Below, piece after piece: positions 43,252 through 53,046 of a stretch of 64,000 nt of DNA. The position numbers and the translations under genes are program-made. The stretch is from Parvibaculaceae bacterium Mf 1.05b.01 (GTDB lineage Bacteria > Pseudomonadota > Alphaproteobacteria > Parvibaculales > Parvibaculaceae): NCBI GenBank assembly GCA_000509225.1, contig BAOK01000002.1, forward strand, positions 314,496 through 378,495, in the 5' to 3' direction. Each line of letters begins with the position of its first letter. Position 1 is the stretch's first letter. The notes under the pieces were generated by a model. That model was not told where the DNA came from, made no database searches, and was given only the letters and a program-made list of their open reading frames with translations.

Positions 43252-44058
43252 GTGGTGATCCAGTCGGCTTCTTCCTTCCTCATTGATTTTGTCTCTAGCT
43301 CTCTTCCTTTGATAGGCGTCATGGTGCTTGTCTCTGCGGTTGAGTTTGCGGTCCCCCTGCACAGGCGTAACTCAAGCGGGCGTCGTGCCCGTATCAATCT
43401 GGCGCTCGTCGCCGTTACGCTCGGTCTCTATTTTGTTCTTGGAACAGCGCTGGTGGCACTTCTTGTTTATGCACATTCACAAGGGTGGGGCCTTGTGTCT
43501 CTACCTGCTGGTTGGATCGGTGTGTTGATCACTGTTCTGGTGCTCGATTTTGCAACCTGGCTTGCACATTGGAGCATGCACAAGGTACCGTTTCTTTGGA
43601 GACTGCATCTGGTCCACCACTCAGACGTGCTGGTAGATGTGACAACGAGCTTTCGTCAGCACCCCGGCGAGGGTTTGTGGCGCGTTTTGATGATTGCAGG
43701 CTTTGCTCTTGCAATCGGTGCGACGCCGGCGGCCTACCTCGCGTATCGTGCGCTTTCTGCTTTTAATGCGGTGCTTGAGCATGGCAATTTTCGAACCCCC
43801 TGCTGGGTCGATCGTTGGTTCTCTCCTATCTGGGTGACGCCTAATTATCACAAGCTCCACCACTCGATCCGGCAAACGGAAACCGATACAAATTACGGCA
43901 ACCTCTTTTCCTTCTTTGATCGCCTTTTCCGAACGCATTCATCACCCCTGCGCGCAGCTGAGGTGACTTATGGCATTGAGGAATATGAAAACGCGGGCGA
44001 GTTCGGGTTTCTGAAAACACTCGGAATTCCGGTAAGGCATAAAAAAAGCCGGCCTTAG
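43252..44058 (+). CDS. sterol desaturase / fatty acid hydroxylase family protein
   Basis: A 268-residue di-iron membrane enzyme. Histidine clusters are HWSMH, HLVHHSD, HKLHHS (in NYHKLHHSIRQTETDTNYG) and a final FRTH, in the usual order for the superfamily. Several membrane helices precede the first cluster. It probably hydroxylates or desaturates a lipid. A GTG start with GAGG upstream is the best start. The stop codon TAG (44056-44058) lies in the loop of the downstream terminator hairpin. Confidence 0.9.
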   Translation: MVIQSASSFLIDFVSSSLPLIGVMVLVSAVEFAVPLHRRNSSGRRARINLALVAVTLGLYFVLGTALVALLVYAHSQGWGLVSLPAGWIGVLITVLVLDFATWLAHWSMHKVPFLWRLHLVHHSDVLVDVTTSFRQHPGEGLWRVLMIAGFALAIGATPAAYLAYRALSAFNAVLEHGNFRTPCWVDRWFSPIWVTPNYHKLHHSIRQTETDTNYGNLFSFFDRLFRTHSSPLRAAEVTYGIEEYENAGEFGFLKTLGIPVRHKKSRP

Positions 44059-44071
44059 GAGGCCGGCTTTT
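44041..44071. terminator. bidirectional terminator between convergent genes
   Basis: A perfect 12-bp stem AAAAGCCGGCCT (44044-44055)/AGGCCGGCTTTT (44060-44071) with a 4-nt loop, A-run on the left and T-run on the right. It can serve the sterol-desaturase-family gene and the argG–ppa unit. The stop codon of the former overlaps its loop. Confidence 0.92.
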
Positions 44072-44090
44072 AGGTTTCGTGAAGGCGTGC

Positions 44091-44618
44091 CTATTTCTTC
44101 GCGGCGTCTATGCCTTTGCGGATGAGATCCATGGCTTCTTCGGCGGAGCCCCAACGTTCGACCTTCACCCATTTTCCTTCTTCCAGATCCTTATAGTGAT
44201 CGAAGAAGTGAGCGATGCGGTCGAGCAGGATTTTTGGCATGTCCCGGTAAGATGAGACTTCCTTGTAATAAGGGTTCAGCGCATCGACGGGCACAGCGAG
44301 GATTTTTTCATCCTGACCGGCCTCGTCTTCCATTAGCAGAACACCGATAGGGCGGGAGCGGATGACGGCGCCAGGCACAACCGGGATGCGGCTCACCACG
44401 AGCACGTCCACCGGATCACCATCGTCTGACAATGTATGCGGCACGAACCCATAATTGCACGGATAGTTCATGGCGGTATGCATGAAGCGATCTACGAAGA
44501 GCGTGCCGGACGCTTTGTCGAGTTCATACTTTACTGGATGGCCACCGTGAGGAACCTCGATGATGACATTGAGGTCGTAAGGGGGGTTGGCGCCAATGGG
44601 GATTTCGTCGATACGCAT
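44091..44618 (-). CDS. ppa: inorganic pyrophosphatase
   Basis: A 175-residue family I soluble pyrophosphatase. [45 protein letters not shown] (the D-G-D-P-V-D metal site), and [14 protein letters not shown] with [16 protein letters not shown] are the expected blocks. It drives biosynthesis by removing pyrophosphate. Its ATG shares one base with the argG stop (TAATG), so it is translated from an argG–ppa transcript; argininosuccinate synthase releases pyrophosphate, which fits. Confidence 0.97.
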   Translation of the reverse strand: MRIDEIPIGANPPYDLNVIIEVPHGGHPVKYELDKASGTLFVDRFMHTAMNYPCNYGFVPHTLSDDGDPVDVLVVSRIPVVPGAVIRSRPIGVLLMEDEAGQDEKILAVPVDALNPYYKEVSSYRDMPKILLDRIAHFFDHYKDLEEGKWVKVERWGSAEEAMDLIRKGIDAAKK

Positions 44619-45832
44619 TATTTAATCCGGTTGTTACGGGCTTGGAGGAGACGCAGGCGTAATGCGTTCAGCTTAATAAAGCCTTGCGCGTCGCGCTGGT
44701 CGTAGACCGTGTCCTCTTCAAACGTCACATGTTCTTCGGAGTACAGGGAATAGGGGGAAGACCGGCCAACCACGGTTGCCGATCCTTTGTAGAGTTTCAT
44801 GCGAACAGAGCCGGTGACGCATTCCTGGCTGTTGTCGATGAGTGCCTGCAGCATTTCCCGCTCAGGGCTCCACCAGAAGCCATTATAAAGGAGCTCTGCA
44901 TAGCGCGGCATCAGCTCGTCTTTGAGATGCGCAGCGCCCCGGTCAAGGGTGAGCGATTCAATACCCCGGTGGGCAGAGAGCAGGATAGTACCGCCGGGTG
45001 TTTCATAAACACCGCGGGACTTCATGCCGACAAAGCGGTTTTCAACAAGGTCGAGACGCCCAATGCCGTTGGCCCCACCATACTCATTGAGTTTGGTGAG
45101 AAGCGTTGCAGGGCTCATGGTCACACCGTCGATGGAGACCGGGTCGCCTTTTTCAAAACCGATTTCGATATAGGTCGGTTTGTCAGGCGCATCCTCAGGT
45201 GCAACTGAGCGGCTGTAGATATATTCCGGTGCTTCTACAGCTGGGTCTTCGAGCACTTTGCCTTCGGCAGAAATGTGCAAGAGGTTTGCGTCCACAGAGA
45301 AGGGTGCTTCGCCGCGTTTGTCTTTTGCGATAGGGATTTGGTGCTTCTCGGCATAGTCGATCAGCTTCGTCCGGGAGTTCAGATCCCACTCCCGCCATGG
45401 CGAGATGACCTTGATCTCTGGGTTGAGCGCATAATAGCCAAGTTCGTACCGCACCTGGTCGTTACCCTTGCCGGTTGACCCGTGGGAGACAGCATCGGCG
45501 CCTGTTTCGGCTGCAATTTCGATCTGACGTTTGGCGATGAGCGGCCGGGCGATGGAGGTACCGAGCAGGTAGACACCTTCGTAGAGTGCATTGGCGCGGA
45601 ACATGGGAAAGACATAATCGCGGACAAATTCTTCGCGCAGGTCCTCAATATAGATGTCTTTGATGCCCAGCATTTCTGCCTTTTTGCGGGCGGGCTCTAA
45701 CTCTTCGCCCTGCCCGAGGTCGGCTGTGAATGTCACAACTTCGCACTGATAGACGTCTTGCAGCCATTTCAGAATGATCGAGGTGTCGAGGCCGCCTGAA
45801 TAGGCGAGTACGACCTTTTTGATGTCGCTCAT
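44618..45832 (-). CDS. argG: argininosuccinate synthase
   Basis: A 404-residue enzyme. The ATP-binding P-loop is [17 protein letters not shown]. Substrate-binding blocks include [43 protein letters not shown] and [20 protein letters not shown]. It condenses citrulline and aspartate in arginine synthesis. Length and order are normal. A promoter is visible just upstream and ppa follows with a one-base overlap. Confidence 0.98.
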   Translation of the reverse strand: MSDIKKVVLAYSGGLDTSIILKWLQDVYQCEVVTFTADLGQGEELEPARKKAEMLGIKDIYIEDLREEFVRDYVFPMFRANALYEGVYLLGTSIARPLIAKRQIEIAAETGADAVSHGSTGKGNDQVRYELGYYALNPEIKVISPWREWDLNSRTKLIDYAEKHQIPIAKDKRGEAPFSVDANLLHISAEGKVLEDPAVEAPEYIYSRSVAPEDAPDKPTYIEIGFEKGDPVSIDGVTMSPATLLTKLNEYGGANGIGRLDLVENRFVGMKSRGVYETPGGTILLSAHRGIESLTLDRGAAHLKDELMPRYAELLYNGFWWSPEREMLQALIDNSQECVTGSVRMKLYKGSATVVGRSSPYSLYSEEHVTFEEDTVYDQRDAQGFIKLNALRLRLLQARNNRIK

Positions 45833-45881
45833 GATTAATCCCGCTTTTGGGTTCCAGCCTTAAGGGTGGTGATTTTCGCGC

Positions 45882-45909
45882 ACTATAGGCAATTCAAGGC
45901 CTATCGCAA
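45882..45909 (-). promoter_or_regulatory. candidate promoter of argG
   Basis: On the minus strand TTGCGA (complement of 45904-45909) and TATAGT (complement of 45882-45887) are 16 bp apart, about 50 bp before the argG ATG. The rest of the gap up to 46124 shows no gene. Confidence 0.55.
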
Positions 45910-46124
45910 GGGAAGCCGCGCCACCCCTAAAAATGGTGAATAATCGGCAGATATCAGCGCCTTTCTGAATGGTGGAGCTCTGATGGACGGGGCGGGCGCT
46001 GTCGGTCAGGTCCGCCGTGGCGCGGGTTGCTGATCGTTTGGTCCAATTTTGGCCTCTTCAGCACGAATTAACCCGTACCGACCACACTCCTCTAGATCTA
46101 TCAACTAGGTTTTAAGGGCGAGTG

Positions 46125-47021
46125 ATGGTTTGGAGAGTGAGGGCTGCAAACATATCTCTTTTGGGGATTCTGACGGTGTTTTCTGCGACCGAAGGCCGAA
46201 CAGCGGAGTTGGGCGAGCTGGTAGACAGCGCCCGGCTGCTCGCGACGGGTGGTGTCAGCCAAATTGAGGGTGCAGGCGGCGGTGGATTGTCGACCTGGGC
46301 CCTGATCACGGGATATGGCTCGCGGGATGCAGTTGGCGGAAATGTACATGCCACGATTGCTGACTTTGATGATTTTCGTCTTTCCAGCTATGGCACTGCG
46401 GTCGGAATTTTCGACCGGGTTGAGCTGTCGTATGCGCGGCAGAGATTTGATACGGAGCAAGCCGGTGCCGCGCTTGGCCTTGGTGCTGGTTTTACGTTTG
46501 AACAGGATGTTTTTGGCGCCAAAGCCAGGTTGATTGGTGATGCGGTATATGATCAGGACCGCTGGCTGCCGCAAATTTCCGCCGGTGTGCAATATAAGCG
46601 CGCCAACCACGGGAATATCATTCGGGCGATCGGCGGCGCGTCGGACCATGGTGTCGATTATTACCTCGCGGCCTCGAAACTTATCCTTGAGCACGGCGTT
46701 TTGCTTAATGCGACCGTTCGCGCGACTAGGGCCAATCAATTCGGTCTCCTGGGCTTTGGCGGGCCAAGGAACGATGATCACACGATCCAATTTGAGGGGT
46801 CAGGCGTTTGGCTGATTGACCGGCACGTTGCGCTTGGTTTCGATTATCGCACCAAGCCAGACAATCTGGCGTTTGCCGAGGAAGATGACGCCTACGATGT
46901 CTTTATCGCGCTCTTCCCCAGCAAACATTTCTCCCTCACTGCCGCTTATGTTGACCTTGGCGACGTGGCGTTGCAGGGCGAACAAAATGGCGCCTACTTC
47001 TCCATCCAGACGGGTTTCTAA
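46125..47021 (+). CDS. DUF3034 family exported protein
   Basis: A 298-residue precursor with signal to about residue 28 (SATEGRTA). LLATGGVSQIEGAGGGGLSTWALITGYG is the DUF3034 signature, followed by alternating strands (ELSYARQRFD, LIGDAVYDQDRWLPQISAGVQYK, FSLTAAYVDLGDVA) that suggest an outer-membrane barrel. Function unknown. It leads a tight cluster: the haemoglobin gene starts 1 bp after its stop. AAGGGCGA precedes ATG 46125. Confidence 0.85.
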   Translation: MVWRVRAANISLLGILTVFSATEGRTAELGELVDSARLLATGGVSQIEGAGGGGLSTWALITGYGSRDAVGGNVHATIADFDDFRLSSYGTAVGIFDRVELSYARQRFDTEQAGAALGLGAGFTFEQDVFGAKARLIGDAVYDQDRWLPQISAGVQYKRANHGNIIRAIGGASDHGVDYYLAASKLILEHGVLLNATVRATRANQFGLLGFGGPRNDDHTIQFEGSGVWLIDRHVALGFDYRTKPDNLAFAEEDDAYDVFIALFPSKHFSLTAAYVDLGDVALQGEQNGAYFSIQTGF

Positions 47022-47022
47022 A

Positions 47023-47481
47023 ATGTTTGAACGGTCTCATGTTGCAGCAGGAGTGTTTAGTGGCGCGCTCATTGTGTGTATCGTTTTTGGCGGGTTGGTT
47101 TTGCTGTCACCACGTGCCCTCGCTGACAGCTCTATCTATGACGGGCTCGGTGGCGCTGATGGGGTTTCTAAGATCGTCGCTACGGCCACGCAGAATTTTC
47201 TCAAAGACCCACGCATAGGGCACACATTCTCTGAAACAAATATGGCTCGTTTCGAGGAACATCTTGGTGAGCAGCTTTGCAAGTTAAGTGGCGGACCGTG
47301 CGACTATACCGGCCTTGGCATGTATGACGCGCATCGCGGTTTGCATCTAAAACGGCGTGATTTTTCCGCACTTGTTGAAGACCTGCAGGATGCAATGGAC
47401 ACACATGGGGTTCCATTTGCGGTTCAAAATAGGCTGCTTGCTATTCTTGCTCCTATGCACAGAGAGATTGTGACGGATTGA
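47023..47481 (+). CDS. exported group 1 truncated haemoglobin
   Basis: A 152-residue protein. The first 35 residues hold a signal/anchor helix (VAAGVFSGALIVCIVFGGLVLL). The globin has SIYDGLGGADGVSKIVA, FEEHLGEQLCKLSGGPCDYTGLGMYDAHRGLHL and DFSALVEDLQDAMDTHG, the group 1 signature, with the proximal-His block at DAHRGL. An exported truncated globin probably handles oxygen or NO in the periplasm. It sits between DUF3034 and a cupredoxin with gaps of one base each. Confidence 0.9.
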   Translation: MFERSHVAAGVFSGALIVCIVFGGLVLLSPRALADSSIYDGLGGADGVSKIVATATQNFLKDPRIGHTFSETNMARFEEHLGEQLCKLSGGPCDYTGLGMYDAHRGLHLKRRDFSALVEDLQDAMDTHGVPFAVQNRLLAILAPMHREIVTD

Positions 47482-47482
47482 T

Positions 47483-47869
47483 ATGAAACGAATTCCTGAG
47501 CTCCAAATGGTTCGCCTTCTTATTCTCTCGATTCTTGCAAGTCTGCCTTTTTTAGGCGCTGTACTTGCCGATGAGGCTCCGATTGTTGTGGAGCAGAACC
47601 GCCGGTTTGTTCCGGCTGCGATTGAGGTCCAAAAGGGGGATGTTCTGGAAGTGCATAATGAGGATGAGTTTTTCCATCAGATATTCAGCCGGTCACCTGG
47701 CATGAGCTTGGATACTGATGAGCGCGCACCTGGTTCGATCACCCTCGTCGATTTTCCAGGTCCCGGTACCTTCAAAGTACAGTGCCATATCCATCCAAAG
47801 ATGCAGCTGGAAGTGACGGTTGTCGATCCTGATGCAGCGCCTCTCGCTTCCTCATCCCCTGTTCAATAG
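47483..47869 (+). CDS. cupredoxin-like (plastocyanin/azurin family) protein
   Basis: A 128-residue exported protein with signal (about 1-29, LGAVLA). It has copper ligands His in EDEFFHQIF and Cys-x-His-x-x-x-Met in VQCHIHPKMQLEVTV, a type-1 copper site. Such proteins are often annotated as methylamine utilisation or plastocyanin-like. It probably carries electrons in the periplasm. It starts 1 bp after the haemoglobin stop, and a histidine kinase follows after 23 bp. Confidence 0.88.
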   Translation: MKRIPELQMVRLLILSILASLPFLGAVLADEAPIVVEQNRRFVPAAIEVQKGDVLEVHNEDEFFHQIFSRSPGMSLDTDERAPGSITLVDFPGPGTFKVQCHIHPKMQLEVTVVDPDAAPLASSSPVQ

Positions 47870-47892
47870 TCAGACTGAAAACGTACACACCC

Positions 47893-49791
47893 ATGTCTTT
47901 CCGGTTTACCATAGGCACCAAGCTCCTCGCGGCATTTCTGGGAATGTGCCTCATCATTGGATCTATGGGCCTCTACAGCTATTTTCTGCTGCAGCGGACC
48001 GGGCAGATCGTTGTGCAGACATATGATGGTCCGCTGATGGCCATCAATTATGGCCGTGCGGCAGGGCTTCATTTTGAGCGAATGGAGAAGTTGCTTCTAC
48101 AACGTCGTACGAGCCCAGCGCAGATGCGGGCGCGCTTTGATAATGAATTGAATCGGCTCTACGAAACCTTCTTGTCAGACTTGGACGTTGCCGCGGACCG
48201 TTCTCTTGCACCCAACGAGCAAGATCAAATCCGCTCGCTTGGAATCTTAGCCGCTGAATGGAACGAGCGACGAGTGTCGCTGGGTGCAGAAGGTTCATAT
48301 ACGGATCTGGAGCGTCTGGGTGCAGAGATCAGTGATGGTCTGGACCTTTTGGTGGAATTCAACGCTGGGAACAGCTTTGTGGAGCGGCGTAAAGCCCAAG
48401 ATGCGATTGACCGATTTCTTACACAAAACATTTGGATTTCTTTTCTGGCGCTTGTGACTTCAATTGTGGTGGCGCTGGTGCTGCGCCGCAAGATTGTTCG
48501 TCCGTTGAGGCAGGCTGCAAGAGTTGCTGACCATCTATCTCGCGGAGAGTTTGAAACGCCGGTCCCCTCGTCCAATTCAGGCGATGAGACTGCCGCTCTA
48601 TTGCAGTCCATGCAGTTTATGCGGGACGAAATTGCCCGGATGATGGAGCGTGAAAAGACACGCCGCCATTCTGCGGAAAACAGATTGTTTGATGCGCTTG
48701 AAAGCTCCGATGAAGGGGTCGTCTTGCTGGATGAGGGGGACAATGTGCTGCTCGCAAACAGCCAGATGTCGGGTTTTTTTCCATCCGCGTCGGCAGAGTT
48801 TGTTCGTGGTGCTCCCTTCAACAAAGTGCTGGATGCTATGTTTCTCATGTTTGAGGAACCTCCGGGTGCCGATGGCAGTACCGCCCTGTCATGGTCTTCC
48901 TTGAGGTCCGGGGGCAATGAGCATGCGCTTAACGACGGGCGCTGGATCAACGTTGTCGCAAATGAGACGCGGGAAGGTGGCGTCATACTGCTCTTTGTGG
49001 ATATCACGCATATTAAGCAGCGAGAAGAAGAGCTGCGGGAAGCAAAGCTGGATGCTGAGTCTGCGAGTGCTGCTAAATCAAGCTTTCTTGCGAATATGAG
49101 CCATGAGCTTCGAACGCCTCTCAATGCCATTATCGGGTTTTCCGAGCTGATCACAGCGGAGGTGTTTGGGAAGCTGGAGAATGAACAATATGCGGAATAT
49201 GTATCGGACATCGAAGCGAGTGGGAAACGTCTTCTGTCCGTGGTCAACAATGTTCTGGATATCGCGCAGTCCGATTCTGGCGGATCAGAGTTTGTCGGCA
49301 GGCCGGTTGATCTGGATGACTTGGTGCTTCGATGTGCTGATGTGGGTGAAGAAAGGTGTTCCTCCCACGGTCTCTCATTTGAGGCGCCTACAAAGCTGCC
49401 GGAGCTCATCGTCCAGGGGGATGCAGACAAGCTGAAACGCGTTTTTGAAAACCTACTAGACAATGCAGTCAAGTTTACTGAACCGGGCGGGGCTGTTCGC
49501 CTTCACGTCGAGACCAACGAAGATAGTGCGAAGATCACTGTTGCCGACACTGGAATTGGCATGACAGCCAAAGACATAGAAATGGCGCTCACGCCATTTG
49601 GTCAGGTGGATGGACGCCTTGAGCGAAAATATGAAGGTGCTGGCCTTGGACTGCCTCTGGTCCAGAGCTTCGTCAAGCTGCATGGTGGTTCAATTGAGAT
49701 CAAAAGTGTTCCCGGCAAAGGCACAGGTGTTTCTGTCGCTCTACCTCTTCAGCAGAACACATCCACCGCGAAAAACGGGCACGCTGCCTGA
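47893..49791 (+). CDS. sensor histidine kinase (HAMP–PAS–HisKA–HATPase)
   Basis: A 632-residue membrane kinase. An N-terminal helix (9-32), a periplasmic sensor region (about 35-175, two helical arms), a second helix (about 177-195) and a HAMP domain follow. A PAS domain (about 265-380), HisKA with NMSHELRTPLNAIIGFSEL (phospho-acceptor His404) and the ATPase domain with NLLDNAVKF, DTGIGM and GAGLGLPLVQ complete it. It belongs to the DUF3034–globin–cupredoxin cluster, suggesting it senses a signal that these proteins handle. No response regulator is adjacent. Confidence 0.93.
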   Translation: MSFRFTIGTKLLAAFLGMCLIIGSMGLYSYFLLQRTGQIVVQTYDGPLMAINYGRAAGLHFERMEKLLLQRRTSPAQMRARFDNELNRLYETFLSDLDVAADRSLAPNEQDQIRSLGILAAEWNERRVSLGAEGSYTDLERLGAEISDGLDLLVEFNAGNSFVERRKAQDAIDRFLTQNIWISFLALVTSIVVALVLRRKIVRPLRQAARVADHLSRGEFETPVPSSNSGDETAALLQSMQFMRDEIARMMEREKTRRHSAENRLFDALESSDEGVVLLDEGDNVLLANSQMSGFFPSASAEFVRGAPFNKVLDAMFLMFEEPPGADGSTALSWSSLRSGGNEHALNDGRWINVVANETREGGVILLFVDITHIKQREEELREAKLDAESASAAKSSFLANMSHELRTPLNAIIGFSELITAEVFGKLENEQYAEYVSDIEASGKRLLSVVNNVLDIAQSDSGGSEFVGRPVDLDDLVLRCADVGEERCSSHGLSFEAPTKLPELIVQGDADKLKRVFENLLDNAVKFTEPGGAVRLHVETNEDSAKITVADTGIGMTAKDIEMALTPFGQVDGRLERKYEGAGLGLPLVQSFVKLHGGSIEIKSVPGKGTGVSVALPLQQNTSTAKNGHAA

Positions 49792-49878
49792 CGCTTACGA
49801 TCACGCTGAGCAATGGCTGCGCCTTTTCGGTTTCGCAAAGTAGGGTGGTCTGCCGCTCGTGAGCGCGTAGAATGGGCT

Positions 49879-51066
49879 ATGAATCACTCGCCTCTCAGCA
49901 ATCCGACATTTCGGCGGCTTTTTGCCGCGCAGTCACTTGCCTTGATTGGCATGGGGCTCACGACGGTGGCGCTCGCGCTTCTGGTCTATGAGCTGGACCC
50001 AGCGGCGGCCGGTCTCGTGCTCGGCGGGGCGCTTGGCCTCAAAATGGTTGTGAAGATGATTGTGGCGCCGATTGCAGGCGCCTATGCGGACCGGTTTTCC
50101 CGTAGAGCCTTGTTGGCTTTCATCGATGTTTTTCGAGCCACCCTCGTCGCTCTCTACCCATTTATCGACGCCTCCTGGCAGGTATACGTTCTTGTCGCTG
50201 TCATCGCAGCGGCGGAGGGAGCATTCAACCCGATCTTTCAGGCAACGATCCCGGATGTTCTGCCAGACGAGGCACAATATACGAAGGCGCTTTCCTACAA
50301 TCGGATCGCATTTGATTTGGAAAATATTGTGAGTCCTCTGCTGGCTGCGTTCTTTCTCGGGTTTGCCGCATTTGATCTTCTGTTTGAGCTCAATGCGGTC
50401 GCGTTTCTGGTCTCAGCGCTGCTCTTGTGCCTTGGACGACTGCCGCAGCCCGACCGTGGGACGGGAAAGGAGGAGCCCAGACCGTTTGCCAAAATTACAC
50501 GCGGTCTCCGCCTCTACTTCGCTAGCAGGGAACTCACAGGCGTCTTCGTGCTCTATTTTGCGATTGCGGCAGGGAGCGCGACTGCGATCGTGGCGACCGT
50601 TCTCTATGTTAAAGACGGGCTCGGTCTGGCAGATGTTGAGGTCGCATATGCGATGGCGGGGTTTGGTGCCGGGTCAATCCTTGCGGCTTTGTTGCTTCCG
50701 AAACTGCTCAGCACTCTTAGTGACCTGAACGCCATGTTGATGGGCGGCGCGATGGTTGTGCTTGCATTGACGGTCGCTGTCGGCACCCCCGGGTTTGAAT
50801 GGTTTGTTCTTACCTGGGCTTTGCTTGGATTTGGCACCGCGCTTTCCATGACACCCGTAGGCCGGGTTATTACGCGGGCCGCCGAAAGCGCCCATAGAGC
50901 CGAACTCTTTGCCGCACAATATGCGCTCTCGCATAGTTCCTGGCTCGTTCTCTATCCGCTTGTTGGCTTTCTGATGGGGGCTTTTGCGTTCGCCAGTGCC
51001 TTTGTCTTGCTCGCCATGTTGGCCCTGATCGCGACGGCAATCACCTATTTCATTTGGCGCGGGTAA
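49879..51066 (+). CDS. MFS transporter (enterobactin-exporter/DHA-like)
   Basis: A 395-residue transporter with 12 helices. NPTFRRLFAAQSLALIGMGLTTVALALLVYEL and AGAYADRFSRRALL are the motif-A region of EntS/DHA-type members. Its substrate is unknown. The start at 49879 fits the helix 1 pattern; the frame opens 22 codons earlier. Its last 17 bp overlap the end of the convergent DUF3422 gene. Confidence 0.88.
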   Translation: MNHSPLSNPTFRRLFAAQSLALIGMGLTTVALALLVYELDPAAAGLVLGGALGLKMVVKMIVAPIAGAYADRFSRRALLAFIDVFRATLVALYPFIDASWQVYVLVAVIAAAEGAFNPIFQATIPDVLPDEAQYTKALSYNRIAFDLENIVSPLLAAFFLGFAAFDLLFELNAVAFLVSALLLCLGRLPQPDRGTGKEEPRPFAKITRGLRLYFASRELTGVFVLYFAIAAGSATAIVATVLYVKDGLGLADVEVAYAMAGFGAGSILAALLLPKLLSTLSDLNAMLMGGAMVVLALTVAVGTPGFEWFVLTWALLGFGTALSMTPVGRVITRAAESAHRAELFAAQYALSHSSWLVLYPLVGFLMGAFAFASAFVLLAMLALIATAITYFIWRG

Positions 51067-52351
51067 GACGTCTTCTTACCTGGCGCACGCCGTAATAGAC
51101 TGCTCCGATGACAAATGGGGCGGCAATGCCTGTGGCAAGTGTTGGGTCGACAGGACTTCCCACTTTGGCCGCCGCCTTCAGCATGTAGTTCACGATGCCG
51201 AGCAGATAGTAGGAAATGGCGACAGCAGAGAGGCCTTCAACCGTTTCCTGGAGGCGCGTTTGCATGCGCACGCGGGATTCCATAGAGGCGAGCAGGCTCT
51301 GGTTCTGTTCCTGCACAGCGATTTCCACGCGGGTGTGCAGCAAGCCTGATGCACGGGAAATGTGCTCTGAAAGCTTGTCCAGGCGACTTGCAACAGATGC
51401 GCAGGTGCGCATGGCGGGGCTCAGGCGGCGGTCCATGAAAGTTGCAAGCTGCTGAATGCCGGACAGTTTCGTTTCGTCCAGGTCAGCGATGCGTTCTTCG
51501 ACTAGGGCGTGATAGGCGCGAGAGGCAGAGAAGCGAAAATCCGTTCGTGCGGTCATTGTTTCGATGCGCGCGGCCAGAGCTGTCAGCTGGCTAAGTTGGT
51601 GCTGTTCGTCTGCCAGGGTCGTGATGCTGGTGGTTTCACCGGCGATGGTCGCAAGTTCCTGCTCCATGTCAGAAATTTCCGGGGCGATTGCGCGGGCGAG
51701 TGGGAAGGCCATCAGCGCCATCATGCGATAGGTTTCGATTTCAAGGAGTCGTTGGACGAGCCGTCCTGTGCGTCCGGGCTTGAGGCTGTCGTTGGCGACC
51801 AGAATGCGCGAGCAGCCTTGTGCGTCGAGTGTCAGGTCTGTCCAGGCTGCGGCGCCGCCGCCTGCGAGGGACCCGCCGACGAGGGTGTTGTCGCCAAACA
51901 CAGTGTCGAGCAGTTCAGAGGCTTGATCCACAGGTTGTGGGGTCACCACCAGGTTGATGGCAACCAGCAGCTCACCCTTGATCTGCTCACGCCATCTGTC
52001 GGGGATACGTGACACAGGGGCATGGGCAAACCGATCGCCGATTTTTTCCGCGCTCTGCAAATGTTCAAAGAAGGTGTAGGTGGAAAATTCTGTGTGTCGC
52101 TCCCAGGTGAGCTGGAAGGGACCCAGGTCGAGCGTTAGGTGGTTGCCGAAGCTGTCCGGGATGGCGGCGCCAAACAGGCTCGCCAGAGATTTGAGTGATA
52201 CCTTCTCCTCTGTATGGCCGTTTTCGCCTGTTACAAATGCCAGATGCGAACAGATGAGCGCACCTGGCACGTCTGCTGGCGGGCGCGAGTGGACTTCATC
52301 ATTCAGCTTCTGGCGCTGCGGGTGCTCGGCAAATTGGCGGAGGGGCGGCAT
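51050..52351 (-). CDS. DUF3422 family membrane protein
   Basis: A 433-residue protein. It starts PPLRQFAEHPQRQKLNDEVHSRPPADVPGALICSHLAF, the DUF3422 signature, followed by FQLTWERHTEFSTYTFFE and a long helical coiled region (about 215-370). It ends with two membrane helices (TVEGLSAVAISYYLLGIVNYML and ATGIAAPFVIGAVYYG). Function unknown. It overlaps the convergent MFS gene by 17 bp at the 3' end. Confidence 0.92.
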   Translation of the reverse strand: MPPLRQFAEHPQRQKLNDEVHSRPPADVPGALICSHLAFVTGENGHTEEKVSLKSLASLFGAAIPDSFGNHLTLDLGPFQLTWERHTEFSTYTFFEHLQSAEKIGDRFAHAPVSRIPDRWREQIKGELLVAINLVVTPQPVDQASELLDTVFGDNTLVGGSLAGGGAAAWTDLTLDAQGCSRILVANDSLKPGRTGRLVQRLLEIETYRMMALMAFPLARAIAPEISDMEQELATIAGETTSITTLADEQHQLSQLTALAARIETMTARTDFRFSASRAYHALVEERIADLDETKLSGIQQLATFMDRRLSPAMRTCASVASRLDKLSEHISRASGLLHTRVEIAVQEQNQSLLASMESRVRMQTRLQETVEGLSAVAISYYLLGIVNYMLKAAAKVGSPVDPTLATGIAAPFVIGAVYYGVRQVRRRLTRAK

Positions 52352-52450
52352 AGGGGTCCTGGTCTAGTTTCACGAACCGCATTTGATAGAGTGGCGGGCG
52401 ATAAGACACAAGCGTTTGCATGAGCGCGACAGAAAACGGGTGAATAACAG

Positions 52451-53044
52451 ATGGCTGCTGTTGAATTTTGGTTCGAGTTTGCAAGTACTTATTCCTATCC
52501 CGCTTCCATGCGGGTGGAGAAAGTGGCGGCGGCGTCGGGTGTTGATGTGATCTGGCGTCCGTTTTTGCTGGGGCCGGTGTTTGGTAAACAAGGTCTCACC
52601 GATTCTCCCTTCAACGTGTTTGAGCAAAAGGGCCGCTATATGTGGCGCGACATGGCGCGCATTTGCAAGGCAGACGGTCTGGAGTTCAAGAAGCCCGAGC
52701 TCTTTCCGCAGAACGGTTTGAAAGCGGCGCGTGTTGCGCTGCTTGGTATGGACGAAGGGTGGGGCGCTGACTTCGTGCGTTCGGTTTACCGCGCCAATTT
52801 TGTTGATGGGCTGATCATCTCAGATGCTGCTGTCATTGCAGGCCTGCTAGATGCACTCGGTCAGGACCCTGGTGCGGTGACGGAGAAGGCCTATGCACCG
52901 GACAATAAGGATCGCCTCAAAGCGCAGACGGACCGTGCCTGGGACATGGGTCTTTTTGGCGCGCCGAGTTTCACCGTCGGCGACGAGCTCTTCTGGGGCA
53001 ATGACCGGATGGAAACCGCGATTGAGTGGGCGGCCAATCACTAA
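52451..53044 (+). CDS. 2-hydroxychromene-2-carboxylate isomerase (DsbA-fold)
   Basis: A 197-residue kappa-class GST/HCCA isomerase. FEFASTYSYPASMRVE carries the glutathione-binding Ser, WRPFLLGPVFGKQGL follows, and GLFGAPSFTVGDELFWGNDRME is the typical end. It isomerises cis/trans hydroxychromene intermediates of aromatic degradation; the actual substrate here is unknown. The DUF3422 gene diverges from it. Confidence 0.92.
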   Translation: MAAVEFWFEFASTYSYPASMRVEKVAAASGVDVIWRPFLLGPVFGKQGLTDSPFNVFEQKGRYMWRDMARICKADGLEFKKPELFPQNGLKAARVALLGMDEGWGADFVRSVYRANFVDGLIISDAAVIAGLLDALGQDPGAVTEKAYAPDNKDRLKAQTDRAWDMGLFGAPSFTVGDELFWGNDRMETAIEWAANH

Positions 53045-53046
53045 AC

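Noticed and set aside
48225-49472. 415-codon minus-strand frame opposite the histidine kinase
   Set aside because: Ser/Arg-rich shadow of the kinase; kinase motifs are complete on the plus strand.
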